Positions 46,619 through 58,800 of a stretch of DNA of 64,000 nt are shown in pieces. Where the stretch lies: the NCBI GenBank assembly GCA_037893225.1, contig JAZGUH010000444.1:151001-215000 (forward strand). Direction: 5' to 3'. This stretch comes from Hippasteria phrygiana. Taxonomy: Eukaryota > Echinodermata > Asteroidea > Valvatida > Goniasteridae. Every line of letters begins with the position of its first letter. Positions within the stretch are counted from its first letter, which is position 1. A model generated the notes under the pieces. That model made no database searches. It saw nothing but the letters and a program-made list of their open reading frames with translations, and was not told where the DNA came from. The position numbers and the translations under genes are program-made.

Positions 46619-48995
46619 TTGTCTAAATGTCTTGCCAACATCTTGTCTCCCCTTATAGGTTCATTGGACGGTGCCCAACTTGGCGACCTTTGCGGCCTGT
46701 GCGCAACGAGACCATTCGGGACGAAGAGACCATGGTTTACTGATAGAGGCTTGCAGTTGCAGTCCAAATGTCGCTGCCCACATCGTTGACTCCCTCGTGA
46801 GACGAGTAAGAATTACTTAGAATTATTACCTTTAAAGAAGTAGTTTAAAAATGCAACCCTAAAAATACGTATAAAATGTTTCCTGTATCGACACCTTTGC
46901 ATATGATTTGTCTAAATTTCTTTCCAACATCGTAATTGTCTCCCCTTATAGGTTCATCGGACTTCACGGTGCCCAACTTGGCGACTCTTGCCGCCTACCT
47001 GCGCAAGGAGACCATCCGGGACGAAGAGACCGTGGTTTACTGATGGAGGCTTGCAATTGCCGTCGAAACGTCGCTGTCCACATCGTTGACTCCCTCGTGA
47101 GACGAGTAAGAATTACTTACAATTATTACCTTTAAAGAAGTAGTTTAAAAATGCAACCCTAAAAATACTTATAAAATGTTTCCTGTATCGACACCTTTGC
47201 ATATGATTTGTCTAAATTTCTTTCCAACATCGTAATTGTCTCCCCTGACAGGTTCATCGGACTTCACGGTGCCCAAGTCGGCGACCTTTGTGGCCTAGCT
47301 GCGCAACGAGAACATCCGGGACGACGAGACCATGGTTTCCTGATGAAGACGAGCAGTTGCAGTCAAAACGTCGGGATCCACATCGTGGACTACATCTTGA
47401 TACAACGAGTAAGAATTACTAAAATTATTACCCTTAAAGAACTAGTTTTAAAAATGCAACCCTAAAAATACTTCTAAAAGTTGTTTCTGTATGAATACCT
47501 TTGCATGTGATTTGTCTAAATTTCTTGCCAACATCTTGTCTCCCCTTATAGGTTCATTGGACGGTGCCCAACTTGGCGACCTTTGCGGCCTGTGCGCAAC
47601 GAGACCATTCGGGACGAAGAGACCATGGTTTACTGATAGAGGCTTGCAGTTGCAGTCCAAATGTCGCTGCCCACATCGTTGACTCCCTCGTGAGACGAGT
47701 AAGAATTACTTACAATTATTACCTTTAAAGAAGTAGTTTAAAAATGGAACCCTAAAAATACTTATAAAATGTTTCCTGTATCGACACCTTTGCATGTGAT
47801 TTGTCCAAATTTCTTGCCAACATCTTGTCTCCCCTGATAGGTTCATTGGACGGTGCCCAACTTGGCGACCTTTGCGGCCTATATGCGCAACGAGACCATC
47901 CGGGACGAAGAGACCATGGTTTACTGATAGAGGTTTGTAGTTGCAGTCCAAATGTCGCTGTCCACATCGTTGACTCCCTCGTGAGACGAGTAAGAATTAC
48001 TTACAATTATTACCTTTTAAAGAAGTAGTTTCAAAATGCAACCCTAAAAATACTTAAAAAATGTTTCCTGTATCGACACCTTTGCATATGATTTGTCTCC
48101 CCTGAGAGGTTCATCGGACTTCACGGTGCCCAAGTCAGCGGCCATTGCTGCCTACCTGCGCAAGGAGACCATCCAGGAAGACGAGACCATGGTTTCCTGA
48201 TGAAGGCTAGCAGTCGAAACGTCGCGGTCCACATCGACTACATCGTGAGACAGCGGATAAGTATTGCTTTCATTATGATACTAAAAAAACAACCTAAAAA
48301 AATACAACCTTAAAAAATACAAAGTAACAAATCTGTAAAAATTCAACCCTAAAAATTCAAGCTGAAAAAGCTTTATAAATTCAACCTTAAAAATTAAACC
48401 TAAAAAATTCCACGCAAAAAAACGTTCAAAATTCAACCTAAAAAACTATACTTTAAAAATTCCACGTTAAAAAAGCTTAAAAACTTCAACCCCAAAAATT
48501 GCACCTTAAAAATTATAGAAATTCAAGCTAACAAAGCTTTAAAAATTGCAATGAGAAATAATTATATTTAAAAATTCATCAGAAATTTCCTATAAAAAAG
48601 ATTAAACACCCTAAAAAGCTTAAACAATATATACATCAAAAGAATTCAACCTGAAACAAATCCACCTAAAATTATAATGAAACCTAAAAATTGCAACCTA
48701 AAATCTTTAAAAATTTAACCCCTAAATGGAAAATAAACAATATTTGAAAATTCAACCTGAAAAATGTCACCTAAAAAATCAAAGGTAAATAAATGTTTTT
48801 AAAAATTCGATTTAAAAAGGCAAGCTAAAAAAGTTTTAAAATTCCACTTTAAAAAATCGAGCTAAATACTACCTAAAAATACAACCTAACAACACAACTT
48901 AAAAATTTCTATCACCAAAATAGAATATAAATCTTTAAAAAATACATCATGAAATACTTTTTACATGTTCCTGTATCAATACCTTTGCATATGAT
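46619..48995 (+). repeat. Higher-order block B3 (2377 bp, 6 modules)
   Basis: Modules start at 46659, 46952, 47252, 47552, 47841 and 48109. It equals B2 with seven internal modules (2052 bp) missing. Shared private changes, such as acttagaattatt after the first module, tie it to B4 and B5. B3 and B4 looked the same wherever I compared them. Confidence 0.88.
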
Positions 48996-51372
48996 TTGTC
49001 TAAATGTCTTGCCAACATCTTGTCTCCCCTTATAGGTTCATTGGACGGTGCCCAACTTGGCGACCTTTGCGGCCTGTGCGCAACGAGACCATTCGGGACG
49101 AAGAGACCATGGTTTACTGATAGAGGCTTGCAGTTGCAGTCCAAATGTCGCTGCCCACATCGTTGACTCCCTCGTGAGACGAGTAAGAATTACTTAGAAT
49201 TATTACCTTTAAAGAAGTAGTTTAAAAATGCAACCCTAAAAATACGTATAAAATGTTTCCTGTATCGACACCTTTGCATATGATTTGTCTAAATTTCTTT
49301 CCAACATCGTAATTGTCTCCCCTTATAGGTTCATCGGACTTCACGGTGCCCAACTTGGCGACTCTTGCCGCCTACCTGCGCAAGGAGACCATCCGGGACG
49401 AAGAGACCGTGGTTTACTGATGGAGGCTTGCAATTGCCGTCGAAACGTCGCTGTCCACATCGTTGACTCCCTCGTGAGACGAGTAAGAATTACTTACAAT
49501 TATTACCTTTAAAGAAGTAGTTTAAAAATGCAACCCTAAAAATACTTATAAAATGTTTCCTGTATCGACACCTTTGCATATGATTTGTCTAAATTTCTTT
49601 CCAACATCGTAATTGTCTCCCCTGACAGGTTCATCGGACTTCACGGTGCCCAAGTCGGCGACCTTTGTGGCCTAGCTGCGCAACGAGAACATCCGGGACG
49701 ACGAGACCATGGTTTCCTGATGAAGACGAGCAGTTGCAGTCAAAACGTCGGGATCCACATCGTGGACTACATCTTGATACAACGAGTAAGAATTACTAAA
49801 ATTATTACCCTTAAAGAACTAGTTTTAAAAATGCAACCCTAAAAATACTTCTAAAAGTTGTTTCTGTATGAATACCTTTGCATGTGATTTGTCTAAATTT
49901 CTTGCCAACATCTTGTCTCCCCTTATAGGTTCATTGGACGGTGCCCAACTTGGCGACCTTTGCGGCCTGTGCGCAACGAGACCATTCGGGACGAAGAGAC
50001 CATGGTTTACTGATAGAGGCTTGCAGTTGCAGTCCAAATGTCGCTGCCCACATCGTTGACTCCCTCGTGAGACGAGTAAGAATTACTTACAATTATTACC
50101 TTTAAAGAAGTAGTTTAAAAATGGAACCCTAAAAATACTTATAAAATGTTTCCTGTATCGACACCTTTGCATGTGATTTGTCCAAATTTCTTGCCAACAT
50201 CTTGTCTCCCCTGATAGGTTCATTGGACGGTGCCCAACTTGGCGACCTTTGCGGCCTATATGCGCAACGAGACCATCCGGGACGAAGAGACCATGGTTTA
50301 CTGATAGAGGTTTGTAGTTGCAGTCCAAATGTCGCTGTCCACATCGTTGACTCCCTCGTGAGACGAGTAAGAATTACTTACAATTATTACCTTTTAAAGA
50401 AGTAGTTTCAAAATGCAACCCTAAAAATACTTAAAAAATGTTTCCTGTATCGACACCTTTGCATATGATTTGTCTCCCCTGAGAGGTTCATCGGACTTCA
50501 CGGTGCCCAAGTCAGCGGCCATTGCTGCCTACCTGCGCAAGGAGACCATCCAGGAAGACGAGACCATGGTTTCCTGATGAAGGCTAGCAGTCGAAACGTC
50601 GCGGTCCACATCGACTACATCGTGAGACAGCGGATAAGTATTGCTTTCATTATGATACTAAAAAAACAACCTAAAAAAATACAACCTTAAAAAATACAAA
50701 GTAACAAATCTGTAAAAATTCAACCCTAAAAATTCAAGCTGAAAAAGCTTTATAAATTCAACCTTAAAAATTAAACCTAAAAAATTCCACGCAAAAAAAC
50801 GTTCAAAATTCAACCTAAAAAACTATACTTTAAAAATTCCACGTTAAAAAAGCTTAAAAACTTCAACCCCAAAAATTGCACCTTAAAAATTATAGAAATT
50901 CAAGCTAACAAAGCTTTAAAAATTGCAATGAGAAATAATTATATTTAAAAATTCATCAGAAATTTCCTATAAAAAAGATTAAACACCCTAAAAAGCTTAA
51001 ACAATATATACATCAAAAGAATTCAACCTGAAACAAATCCACCTAAAATTATAATGAAACCTAAAAATTGCAACCTAAAATCTTTAAAAATTTAACCCCT
51101 AAATGGAAAATAAACAATATTTGAAAATTCAACCTGAAAAATGTCACCTAAAAAATCAAAGGTAAATAAATGTTTTTAAAAATTCGATTTAAAAAGGCAA
51201 GCTAAAAAAGTTTTAAAATTCCACTTTAAAAAATCGAGCTAAATACTACCTAAAAATACAACCTAACAACACAACTTAAAAATTTCTATCACCAAAATAG
51301 AATATAAATCTTTAAAAAATACATCATGAAATACTTTTTACATGTTCCTGTATCAATACCTTTGCATATGAT
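48996..51372 (+). repeat. Higher-order block B4 (2377 bp, 6 modules)
   Basis: Modules start at 49036, 49329, 49629, 49929, 50218 and 50486, each exactly 2377 bp after its B3 counterpart. The spacer is at 50655-51351. Confidence 0.88.
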
Positions 51373-54300
51373 TTGTCTAAATGTCTTGCCAACATCTTGT
51401 CTCCCCTTATAGGTTCATTGGACGGTGCCCAACTTGGCGACCTTTGCGGCCTGTGCGCAACGAGACCATTCGGGACGAAGAGACCATGGTTTACTGATAG
51501 AGGCTTGCAGTTGCAGTCCAAATGTCGCTGCCCACATCGTTGACTCCCTCGTGAGACGAGTAAGAATTACTTAGAATTATTACCTTTAAAGAAGTAGTTT
51601 AAAAATGCAACCCTAAAAATACGTATAAAATGTTTCCTGTATCGACACCTTTGCATATGATTTGTCTAAATTTCTTTCCAACATCGTAATTGTCTCCCCT
51701 TATAGGTTCATCGGACTTCACGGTGCCCAACTTGGCGACTCTTGCCGCCTACCTGCGCAAGGAGACCATCCGGGACGAAGAGACCGTGGTTTACTGATGG
51801 AGGCTTGCAATTGCCGTCGAAACGTCGCTGTCCACATCGTTGACTCCCTCGTGAGACGAGTAAGAATTACTTACAATTATTACCTTTAAAGAAGTAGTTT
51901 AAAAATGCAACCCTAAAAATACTTATAAAATGTTTCCTGTATCGACACCTTTGCATATGATTTGTCTAAATTTCTTTCCAACATCGTAATTGTCTCCCCT
52001 GACAGGTTCATCGGACTTCACGGTGCCCAAGTCGGCGACCTTTGTGGCCTAGCTGCGCAACGAGAACATCCGGGACGACGAGACCATGGTTTCCTGATGA
52101 AGACGAGCAGTTGCAGTCAAAACGTCGGGATCCACATCGTGGACTACATCTTGATACAACGAGTAAGAATTACTAAAATTATTACCCTTAAAGAACTAGT
52201 TTTAAAAATGCAACCCTAAAAATACTTCTAAAAGTTGTTTCTGTATGAATACCTTTGCATGTGATTTGTCTAAATTTCTTGCCAACATCTTGTCTCCCCT
52301 TATAGGTTCATTGGACGGTGCCCAACTTGGCGACCTTTGCGGCCTGTGCGCAACGAGACCATTCGGGACGAAGAGACCATGGTTTACTGATAGAGGCTTG
52401 CAGTTGCAGTCCAAATGTCGCTGCCCACATCGTTGACTCCCTCGTGAGACGAGTAAGAATTACTTACAATTATTACCTTTAAAGAAGTAGTTTAAAAATG
52501 CAACCCTAAAAATACTTATGAAATGTTTGCTGTATCGACACCTTTGCATATGATTTGTCTAAATTTCTTGCCAACATCTTGTCTCCCCTGATAGGTTCAT
52601 TGGACGGTGCCCAACTTGGCGACCTTTGCGGCCTATATGCGCAACGAGACCATCCGGGACGAAGAGACCATGGTTTAGTGATAGAGGTTTGCAGTTGCAG
52701 TCCAAATGTCGCTATCCACATCGTTGACTCCCTCGTGAGACGAGTAAGAATTACTTACAATTATTACCTTTAAAGAAGTAGTTTCAAAATGCAACCCTAA
52801 AAATACTTATAAAATGTTTCCTGTATCGACACCTTTGCATATGATTTGTCTAAATTTCTTTCCAACATCGTAATTGTCTCCCCTGACAGGTTCATCGGAC
52901 TTCACGGTGCCCAAGTCGGCGACCTTTGTGGCCGAGCTGCGCAACGAGAACATCCGGGACGACGAGACCATGGTTTCCTGATGAAGACGAGCAGTTGCAA
53001 TCAAAACGTCGGGATCCACATCGTGGACTACATCTTGATACAACGAGTAAGAATTACTAAAATTATTACCCTTAAAGAACTAGTTTAAAAAATGCAACCC
53101 TAAAAATACTTCTAAAAGTTGTTTCTGTATGAATACCTTTGCATGTGATTTGTCTAAATTTCTTGCTAACATCTTGTCTCCCCTTATAGGTTCATTGGAC
53201 GGTGCCCAACTTGGCGACCTTTGCGGCCTGTGCGCAACGAGACCATTCGGGACGAAGAGACCATGGTTTACTGATAGAGGCTTGCAGTTGCAGTCCAAAT
53301 GTCGCTGCCCACATCGTTGACTCCCTCGTGAGACGAGTAAGAATTACTTACAATTATTACCTTTAAAGAAGTAGTTTAAAAATGCAACCCTAAAAATACT
53401 TATAAAATGTTTCCTGTATCGACACCTTTGCATATGATTTGTCTAAATTTCTTGCCAACATCTTGTCTCCCCTTATAGGTTCATTGGACGGTGCCCAACT
53501 TGGCGACCTTTGCGGCCTGTGCGCAACGAGACAATTCGGGACGAAGAGACCATGGTTTACTGATAGAGGCTTGCAGTTGCAGTCGAAATGTCGCTGTCCA
53601 CATCGTTGACTCCCTCGTGAGACGAGTAAGAATTACTTACAATTATTACCTTTAAAGAAGTAGTTTAAAAATGCAACCCCAAAAATACTTCTAAAAGTTT
53701 TTTCTGTCTGAATACCTTTGCATGTGATTTGTCTAAATTTCTTGCCAACATCTTGTCTCCCCTTATAGGTTCATTGGACGGTGCCCAACCTGGCGACCTT
53801 TGGGGCCTGTGCGCAACGAGACCATTCGGGACGAAGAGACCATGGTTTACTGATAGAGGCTTGCAGTTGCAGTCCAAATGTCGCTGTCCACATCGTTGAC
53901 TCCCTCGTGAGACGAGTAAGAATTACTTACAATTATTACCTTTAAAGAAGTAGTTTAAAAATGCAACCCTAAAAATACTTATAAAATGTTTCCTGTATCG
54001 ACACCTTTGCATATGATTTGTCTAAATTTCTTTCCAACATCGTAATTGTCTCCCCTGACAGGTTCATCGGACTTCACGGTGCCCAAGTCGGCGACCTTTG
54101 TGGCCTAGCTGCGCAACGAGAACATCTGGGACGACGAGACCATGGTTTCCTGATGAAGACGAGCAGTTGCAGTCAAAACGTCGCAGTCCACATCGTTGAC
54201 TCCATCGTGAGACGAGTAAGAATTACTTACAATTATTACCTTTAAAGAAGTAGTTTAAAAATGCAACCCTAAAAATACTTATAAAATGTTTCCTGTATCG

Positions 54301-55801
54301 ACACCTTTGCATATGATTTGTCTAAATTTCTTGCCAACATCTTGTCTCCCCTTATAGGTTCATTGGACGGTGCCCAACTTGGCGACCTTTGCGGCCTGTG
54401 CGCAACGAGAACATCCGGGACGACGAGACCATGGTTTCCTGATGAAGACGAGCAGTCGCAGTCAAAACGTCGCAGTCCACATCGTTGACTCCATCGTGAG
54501 ACGAGTAAGAATTACTTACAATTATTACCTTTAAAGAAGTAGTTTAAAAATGGAACCCTAAAAATACTTATAAAATGTTTCCTGTATCGACACCTTTGCA
54601 TGTGATTTGTCCAAATTTCTTGCCAACATCTTGTCTCCCCTGATAGGTTCATTGGACGGTGCCCAACTTGGCGACCTTTGCGGCCTATATGCGCAACGAG
54701 ACCATCCGGGACGAAGAGACCATGGTTTACTGATAGAGGTTTGTAGTTGCAGTCCAAATGTCGCTGTCCACATCGTTGACTCCCTCGTGAGACGAGTAAG
54801 AATTACTTACAATTATTACCTTTTAAAGAAGTAGTTTCAAAATGCAACCCTAAAAATACTTAAAAAATGTTTCCTGTATCGACACCTTTGCATATGATTT
54901 GTCTCCCCTGAGAGGTTCATCGGACTTCACGGTGCCCAAGTCAGCGGCCATTGCTGCCTACCTGCGCAAGGAGACCATCCAGGAAGACGAGACCATGGTT
55001 TCCTGATGAAGGCTAGCAGTCGAAACGTCGCGGTCCACATCGACTACATCGTGAGACAGCGGATAAGTATTGCTTTCATTATGATACTAAAAAAACAACC
55101 TAAAAAAATACAACCTTAAAAAATACAAAGTAACAAATCTGTAAAAATTCAACCCTAAAAATTCAAGCTGAAAAAGCTTTATAAATTCAACCTTAAAAAT
55201 TAAACCTAAAAAATTCCACGCAAAAAAACGTTCAAAATTCAACCTAAAAAACTATACTTGAAAAATTCCACGTTAAAAAAGCTTAAAAACTTCAACCCCA
55301 AAAATTGCACCTTAAAAATTATAGAAATTCAAGCTAACAAAGCTTTAAAAATTGCAATGAGAAATAATTATATTTAAAAATTCATCAGAAATTTCCTATA
55401 AAAAAGATTAAACACCCTAAAAAGCTTAAACAATATATACATCAAAAGAATTCAACCTAAAACAAATCCACCTAAAATTATAATGAAACCTAAAAATTGC
55501 AACCTAAAATCTTTAAAAATTTAACCCCTAAATGGAAAATAAACAATATTTGAAAATTCAACCTGAAAAATGTCACCTAAAAAATCAAAGGTAAATAAAT
55601 GTTTTTAAAAATTCGATTTAAAAAGGCAAGCTAAAAAAGTTTTAAAATTCCACTTTAAAAAATCGAGCTAAATACTACCTAAAAATACAACCTAACAACA
55701 CAACCTAAAAATTTCTATCACCAAAATAGAATATAAATCTTAAAAAATTACATCATGAAATACTTTTTACATGTTCCTGTATCAATACCTTTGCATATGA
55801 T
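51373..55801 (+). repeat. Higher-order block B5 (4429 bp, 13 modules)
   Basis: Modules start at 51413, 51706, 52006, 52306, 52595, 52890, 53190, 53479, 53769, 54062, 54358, 54647 and 54915, in the same order as B2, most of them 9183 bp downstream. Small differences include tttagtgat for tttactgat near 52675, gccgagctg for gcctagctg near 52932 and gacaattcg for gaccattcg near 53530. The spacer is at 55082-55780. Confidence 0.88.
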
Positions 55802-58800
55802 TTGTCTAAATGTCTTGCCAACATCTTGTCTCCCCTTATAGGTTCATCGGACTTCACGGTGCCCAACTTGGCGACCTACCTGCGCATAGAGACCATCCGG
55901 GACGAGACCATGGTTTCCTAATGAAGGCTGGCAGTTGCAGTCAAAACGTCGCGGTCCACATCGCTGATTACATCGTGAGACAACGAGTAAGAATTACTTT
56001 CATGATTAACCTTAGAAAATACTTTTAAAATGTTTCCTGTATCAACATCTTAATTGTCTCCCCTTATAGGTTGATCGGATTTCACGGTGCCTAACTTGGC
56101 GACCTTTGCCGCCTACCTGCGCAAAGAGACCATCCAGGAAGACGAGACTATGGTTTCCTGATGAAGACGAGCAGTTGCAGTTCAAACGTCGGGGTCCACA
56201 TCGTGGACTACATCGTGAAACAACGAGTAAGAATTACTTAAATTATTACCCTTAAAATACTTTACAAATACAACCTTAAAAAATACTTTTAAAATGTATC
56301 CCGTTTCAACACCTTTTGGATATGATTTGTCTAAATTTCTTGCCAACATCTTGTCTCCCCTTATAGGTTCATCGGACAACACGGTGCCCAACTTGGCGAC
56401 CTTTGACCCCTGCCTGCGCAACGGGACCATACGGGAAGACGAGACCATGGTTTACTGATGGAGGCTTGCAGTTGCAGTCGAAACGTCGCGGTCCACATCT
56501 TTGAGTGTATCGTGAGACAACAAGTAAGAATTACTGCAATTAATTACCTTAAACATACTTTTAAAATGTTTCCTGTATCAACATCTTAATTGTCTCCCCT
56601 TACAGGTTCATCGGACTTCACGGTGCCCAAGTCAGCGGCCATTGCGGTCTACCTGCGCAAGGAGACATCCAGGAGGACGAGACTATGGTTTCCTGATGAA
56701 GGCTATCAGTCGAAACGTCGGGGTCTACATCGTGGATTACATCGTGGATTACATCGTGAGACAGCGGATAAGTATTACTTTCATTATTCTAAAAAAAAAT
56801 CTAAAAGATACAACCTTAAAAAATACAAAGTAACAAATCGTTAAAAATTCAACCTAAACAATTCAAGCTAACAAAGCTTTACAAATTTCACTGAAAAAAA
56901 TCATCTTAAAATATTCAACTGAAATTCCCCATAAAAAAGCTAAAAGCAATTCAAGCTAAAAAAAACTTAAGAAAAAGAAATGAACGTAAACTATTTGAAA
57001 GAATTCAACATACAAAAAAATCCATCTAAAAATAATAATTAAACCTAAAATATTCAACCTGAACTCTTTACAAATTCAACTTAAAAAATTCAACCTAAAG
57101 TCGTTAAAAATTCAACCTAAAAAAGTGCACATAAAACATGCCAGTTAATTTTTTTTTAACAAATTCGATCTTAGAAAGGCAAGTTAAAAAGGTTTAAAAA
57201 TTCCACTTAAAAAATTCAAGCTGAATACCACCTAAAAGTACAACCCAACAATACAACCTAAAAATTTATATTAAAAAAATTAACCTGAATCTTTAAAAAA
57301 ATGCATCCTTAAATTCTTTGTACATGTTTCCTGTATGAACACCTTTGCACGTGATTTGTCTAAATTTCTTGCCAACATTTGTTTCCCCTTATAGGTTCAT
57401 CGGACTTCATGGTGTCGAAGTCGCCAACCATTGCGGCCTTCCTGCGGAAGGAGGCCATCCAGGAAGACGAGACCATGGTTTCCTGTTGAAGGCTAGCAGT
57501 CGAAACGTGGCGGTCCACATCGACTACATCGTGAGACAGCGGATAAGTATTGCTTTCATTATGATACTAAAAAAACAACCTAAAAAAATACAACCTTAAA
57601 AAATACAAAGTAACAAATCTGTAAAAATTCAACCCTAAAAATTCAAGCTGAAAAAGGTTTATAAATTCAACCTTCAAAATTCAACCTTAAAAATTCCACG
57701 CTAAAAAACTTTCAAAATTCAACCTAAAAAACTGCACTTGAAAAATGCCACGTTAAAAAAGCAAAAAAATATATGCATGTACATCAAAACAATTTAAAAG
57801 AATTCAACCCAAAACAAATCCACCTAAAATTATAATTAAACCTAAAAAATGCAACCTAAAATTTTTTAAAATTCAACCCCTCAATGGAAACTAAACCATA
57901 TTTGAAAATTCAACCTGAAAAATTCCACCTAAAAAATCCAAGGTAAATAAATGTTTTTAAAAATTCGATCTAAAAAGGCAAGCTAAAAAAGTTTTAAAAT
58001 TCCACTTTAAAAATTCGATCTAAATACTACCTAAAAATACAACCTAACAACACAACCTAAACATTTCTATCACCAAAAATATAATCTAAATCTTAAAAAA
58101 TACAACATGAAATACTTTTAACATGTTTCCTGTATCAATAGCTTTGCATATGATTTGTCTAAATGTCTTGCCAACATCTTGTCTCCCCTTATAGGTTCAT
58201 TGGACTTCACGGTGCCTAACTTGGCGGCCTTTGCCGCCTACCTGCGCAAGGAGACCATCCGGGACGAAGAGACCGTGGTTTACTGATGGAGGCTTGCAGT
58301 TGCAGTCCAAACGTCGCGGTCCACATCGACTACATCGTGAGACAGCGGATAAGTATTGCTTTCATTATGATACTAAAAAAACCACCTTACAAAATACAAT
58401 CTTAAAAAATACAAAGTAACAAATCTTTAAAAATTCAACCCTAAAAATTTAAGCTCAAAAAACTTTATAAATTTAACCTTAAAAATTCAACCTAAAAACT
58501 GCACTTAAAAAAATCCACGTTATAAAAAGCTTAAAAACTTAAACCCCAAAAATTGCACCTACAAAAATATAGAAATTCAACCTAAAGAATTCAAGCTAAC
58601 AAAGCTTTAAAAATTGCATATGTAAAAAAAAGTTATATGTAAAAAATCATCTAAAATTGCCGTAAAAAAAGATTAAATACTCTAAAAAAGCTTAAGCAAT
58701 TCAAGCTAAAAAAAAAAAAAAAATAAATAAATCCAAACAATTTAAAATAATGAAACCAAAAACAAATCTACCTAAAATTGTAAATAAACTTTAAAAATGC

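Noticed and set aside
17799..54773. Reverse-strand ORFs of 65-100 codons within modules
   Set aside because: Shadows of the GC-rich module on the opposite strand. Splice signals, promoter-like motifs and codon bias all favour the plus strand.
17562..55801. CRISPR-like or bacterial repeat array
   Set aside because: Repeat units are ~300 bp, spacers are not unique, and the telomere and splice signals show a eukaryotic chromosome.
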